Shown here piece by piece: positions 62,425 to 64,000 of a DNA stretch of 64,000 nucleotides. Position numbers and translations under genes: made by a program. The notes below the pieces were generated by a model. That model did no database searches. It was not told the origin of the DNA and saw nothing but the letters and a program-made list of their open reading frames with translations. Within the stretch, counting starts at the first letter, position 1; the number at the start of each line of letters is the position of its first letter. Source of the DNA: Sipunculus nudus (taxonomy: Eukaryota > Annelida > Sipuncula > Golfingiida > Sipunculidae); contig CM049315.1 of assembly GCA_026874595.1 (NCBI GenBank), positions 75,094,401 to 75,158,400 of the forward strand, read 5' to 3'.

Positions 62425-62639
62425 GCTGTTCAAGAGGCCATCTCTTAATAATTGATCTCATGGTGACGCCTTTTATCTCAATTTGTTTAAAATGCTTTGA
62501 AAATGATGTTACAGAGAATTATACATCTCTATATGTTAAATTCTCGCATTTCGGGGATGTGTTTTTTTTTTTAAGATTAAGATTATATCCACCAGATGGA
62601 AGGGACTGTTAAAGACGATGGAAGCAAATACATGATACA

Positions 62640-62740
62640 TGATCACGTGTCTTTGTGTTTATTGGAATAGACCTTTTCAACGGACATGCGCACTGCGCGT
62701 TTACCACAGTCATCTGCTCTCCCCGGGTCCAAAATGGCGG
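62640..62740. promoter_or_regulatory. Probable bidirectional promoter segment
   Basis: This is a GC- and CpG-rich patch in AT-rich surroundings. It holds an E-box CACGTG (62644-62649), an NRF1-like TGCGCACTGCGC with one extra base (62687-62698), and a YY1-like AAAATGGCGG (62731-62740). Candidate start-codon exons diverge from it: minus at 62424 and plus at 62734. NRF1- and YY1-type motifs near start sites of housekeeping or divergent genes are established knowledge in animals; their use here is inferred. Confidence 0.35.
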
Positions 62741-62795
62741 GTATTTGTCAAATGAACAATGATACATGCCAGTGGTTTCAACAGGCACCTCCACA
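62734..62795 (+). CDS. Candidate first coding exon of a plus-strand gene
   Basis: ATG in a strong Kozak context (CCAAAATGG) opens 20 codons reading MAGICQMNNDTCQWFQQAPP, then meets a donor (CTCCACA|GTAAGAAT) in phase 2. If unspliced, a stop follows at once and gives a 21-residue peptide. It lies inside the GC-rich segment described as a promoter and points away from the minus-strand start exon 310 bases to the left. The ATG is part of an AAAATGGCGG motif that could be a YY1-type element, so the coding reading is not secure. No second exon was found before the window ends. Confidence 0.33.
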
Positions 62796-63834
62796 GTAAG
62801 AATAAGACAGGCTTTTATTTTGACTTTTATCATTTGAGATACAACCCATTTGATTTTTCTTTGTCGATATAACAAACCCGACTACTCAGTGTCAGTCTTC
62901 ACCAACAGGTGTCGCTAATTGAGTGAAAAGCTCTAGTAAGCTTATAATATATGCAAGGCTGGCAAACTTTCACTATATTTATGATTGAATATCCCTGTTT
63001 TTTTATAATATGTTTGCAGCTGGCACCAGATAACGGAACCTCATACACAGAACCTCACGGTCAAACAAGGAGGTCCCATCTAAAATACATGATATGATAT
63101 AATAGTTCAGTAATTTCATGTGCATGCACAAGGTGGAAAAAGTGTTGGTTAAGAGTATTGAGTTTAAGAGAACTGATATAATATTGATTAATAATCTAAA
63201 ATTCCGCTAATAGCTGAGATCTTTGTGACAGCGTGACCATTCAGACATACACAGTTTCTATGTAAGATATACAGCTGCTTCCATAAATCTTAGTCATACA
63301 GGAATACCGGACCTAGCCGTCAATTCAGGACTCAGTAGTAATTTATTTTGGGCTGGTAAACCTAACTAGTCATTTAAATTAAAATATACTCTGTGATATG
63401 CCACATTGGTGTCTAGACATTTAAGGTAAACTATACTTCTATTAATAATTATTTTGATTGATGATTAATTTTTCTTTTCTTTATTTTATGATGGATACTG
63501 TGCCTAGTCATGACTTAGTCGTTTATGTATTACTTGTTGTTCTGTTTTTTTTTTAAATATGCTTGGTATGATCAGTCCTATAAATACACTATTTCTAAAA
63601 ATGTAGCAGTATTTTTTACGTTTTGTAGTCCTTATTAATTGTTCACATCTGTTTTAATACCATTGATAGTAAAAACTACATATAATTTAATTCATATATC
63701 AGGCATTCCTTGCTTGTCCTTCTTCTCTTGTGTAAATCTTGATCACAAAGACCACTATGGAAATAAATTTATACTTTTAAACTTTTTAGTCTTATCCTTG
63801 GTTATGTCAAGATAGTGTATTTTATGATAAATGT

Positions 63835-63890
63835 TCTTTTATGTGCATGTATCTGACTACCTGAATAAAATCAATCAATCAATCAGTAAT
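63835..63890 (+). mobile_element. Possible 3' end of a second LINE
   Basis: GAATAAAATCAATCAATCAATCAG: an AATAAA followed by an AATC short tandem repeat, the form of 3' ends seen in L2/CR1-like LINEs. No protein remnant is readable upstream, so this is tentative. Confidence 0.3.
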
Positions 63891-64000
63891 ACAAGCCATG
63901 TAGGGGAATGTATTGGAAAAGCCACCCATCCTGTTGCATCGTTATCGTGGTAAACACTAGGCTACGAGTGATGAAATAACACAAAAGAATGCATGTGAAC

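Overview
The window looks like a stretch of nuclear genome from a marine invertebrate, most likely a bivalve mollusc. It is AT-rich and has no operons, ribosome binding sites or dense ORFs. It is full of diverged interspersed repeats, tRNA-headed SINEs, a decayed LINE, microsatellites, and elements with a tandem core followed by an ACGG-rich segment, which resemble the bivalve 'pearl' elements as I remember them. No rRNA gene, true tRNA gene, CRISPR array or prokaryotic gene is visible. Nearly every ORF of 60-130 codons is a chance opening or lies in a repeat.

Coding content is sparse and split into exons. Reading splice signals on both strands, I find a set of candidate minus-strand exons: a start-codon exon at 62.4 kb, a hydrophobic signal-anchor exon at 59.3 kb, and a 286-base cysteine-containing exon at 54.1-54.4 kb, which is the best supported. 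Shorter exons lie at 32.3, 20.6, 14.95 and 14.1-14.2 kb. The exons from 54.4 to 14.1 kb can be joined in compatible phase and read as a cysteine-rich extracellular or luminal protein. If this is one gene, its introns hold the LINE, the satellite and most other repeats here. A few plus-strand exon candidates (3.4, 29.1, 42.5 and 62.7 kb) are weaker. Short exons with good splice signals arise by chance in a window this size, so RNA evidence is needed.

Layout: 1-14 kb is mostly unique sequence with scattered repeats. A pearl-like element with three 338-base core units lies at 17.4-18.6 kb, a 35-base minisatellite with a higher-order duplication at 22.9-23.9 kb, and a 420-base GA tract at 24.5 kb. 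A second, unrelated pearl-like element lies at 30.2-30.9 kb. A broken 5'-truncated LINE with a CTATGT-repeat tail abuts a tRNA-headed SINE at 37.8-40.4 kb. A 6.1 kb satellite (about 174 copies of a 35-base monomer, with nested higher-order repeats) fills 46.3-52.4 kb. At the right end, a GC-rich segment at 62.64-62.74 kb lies between two diverging start-codon exons and resembles a bidirectional promoter.

Five interspersed families recur: a family with CCTCCGCCA terminal inverted repeats (11 copies), a tRNA-derived SINE (5 copies), an unnamed ~400-base family (4 copies), and the two tandem-core elements.
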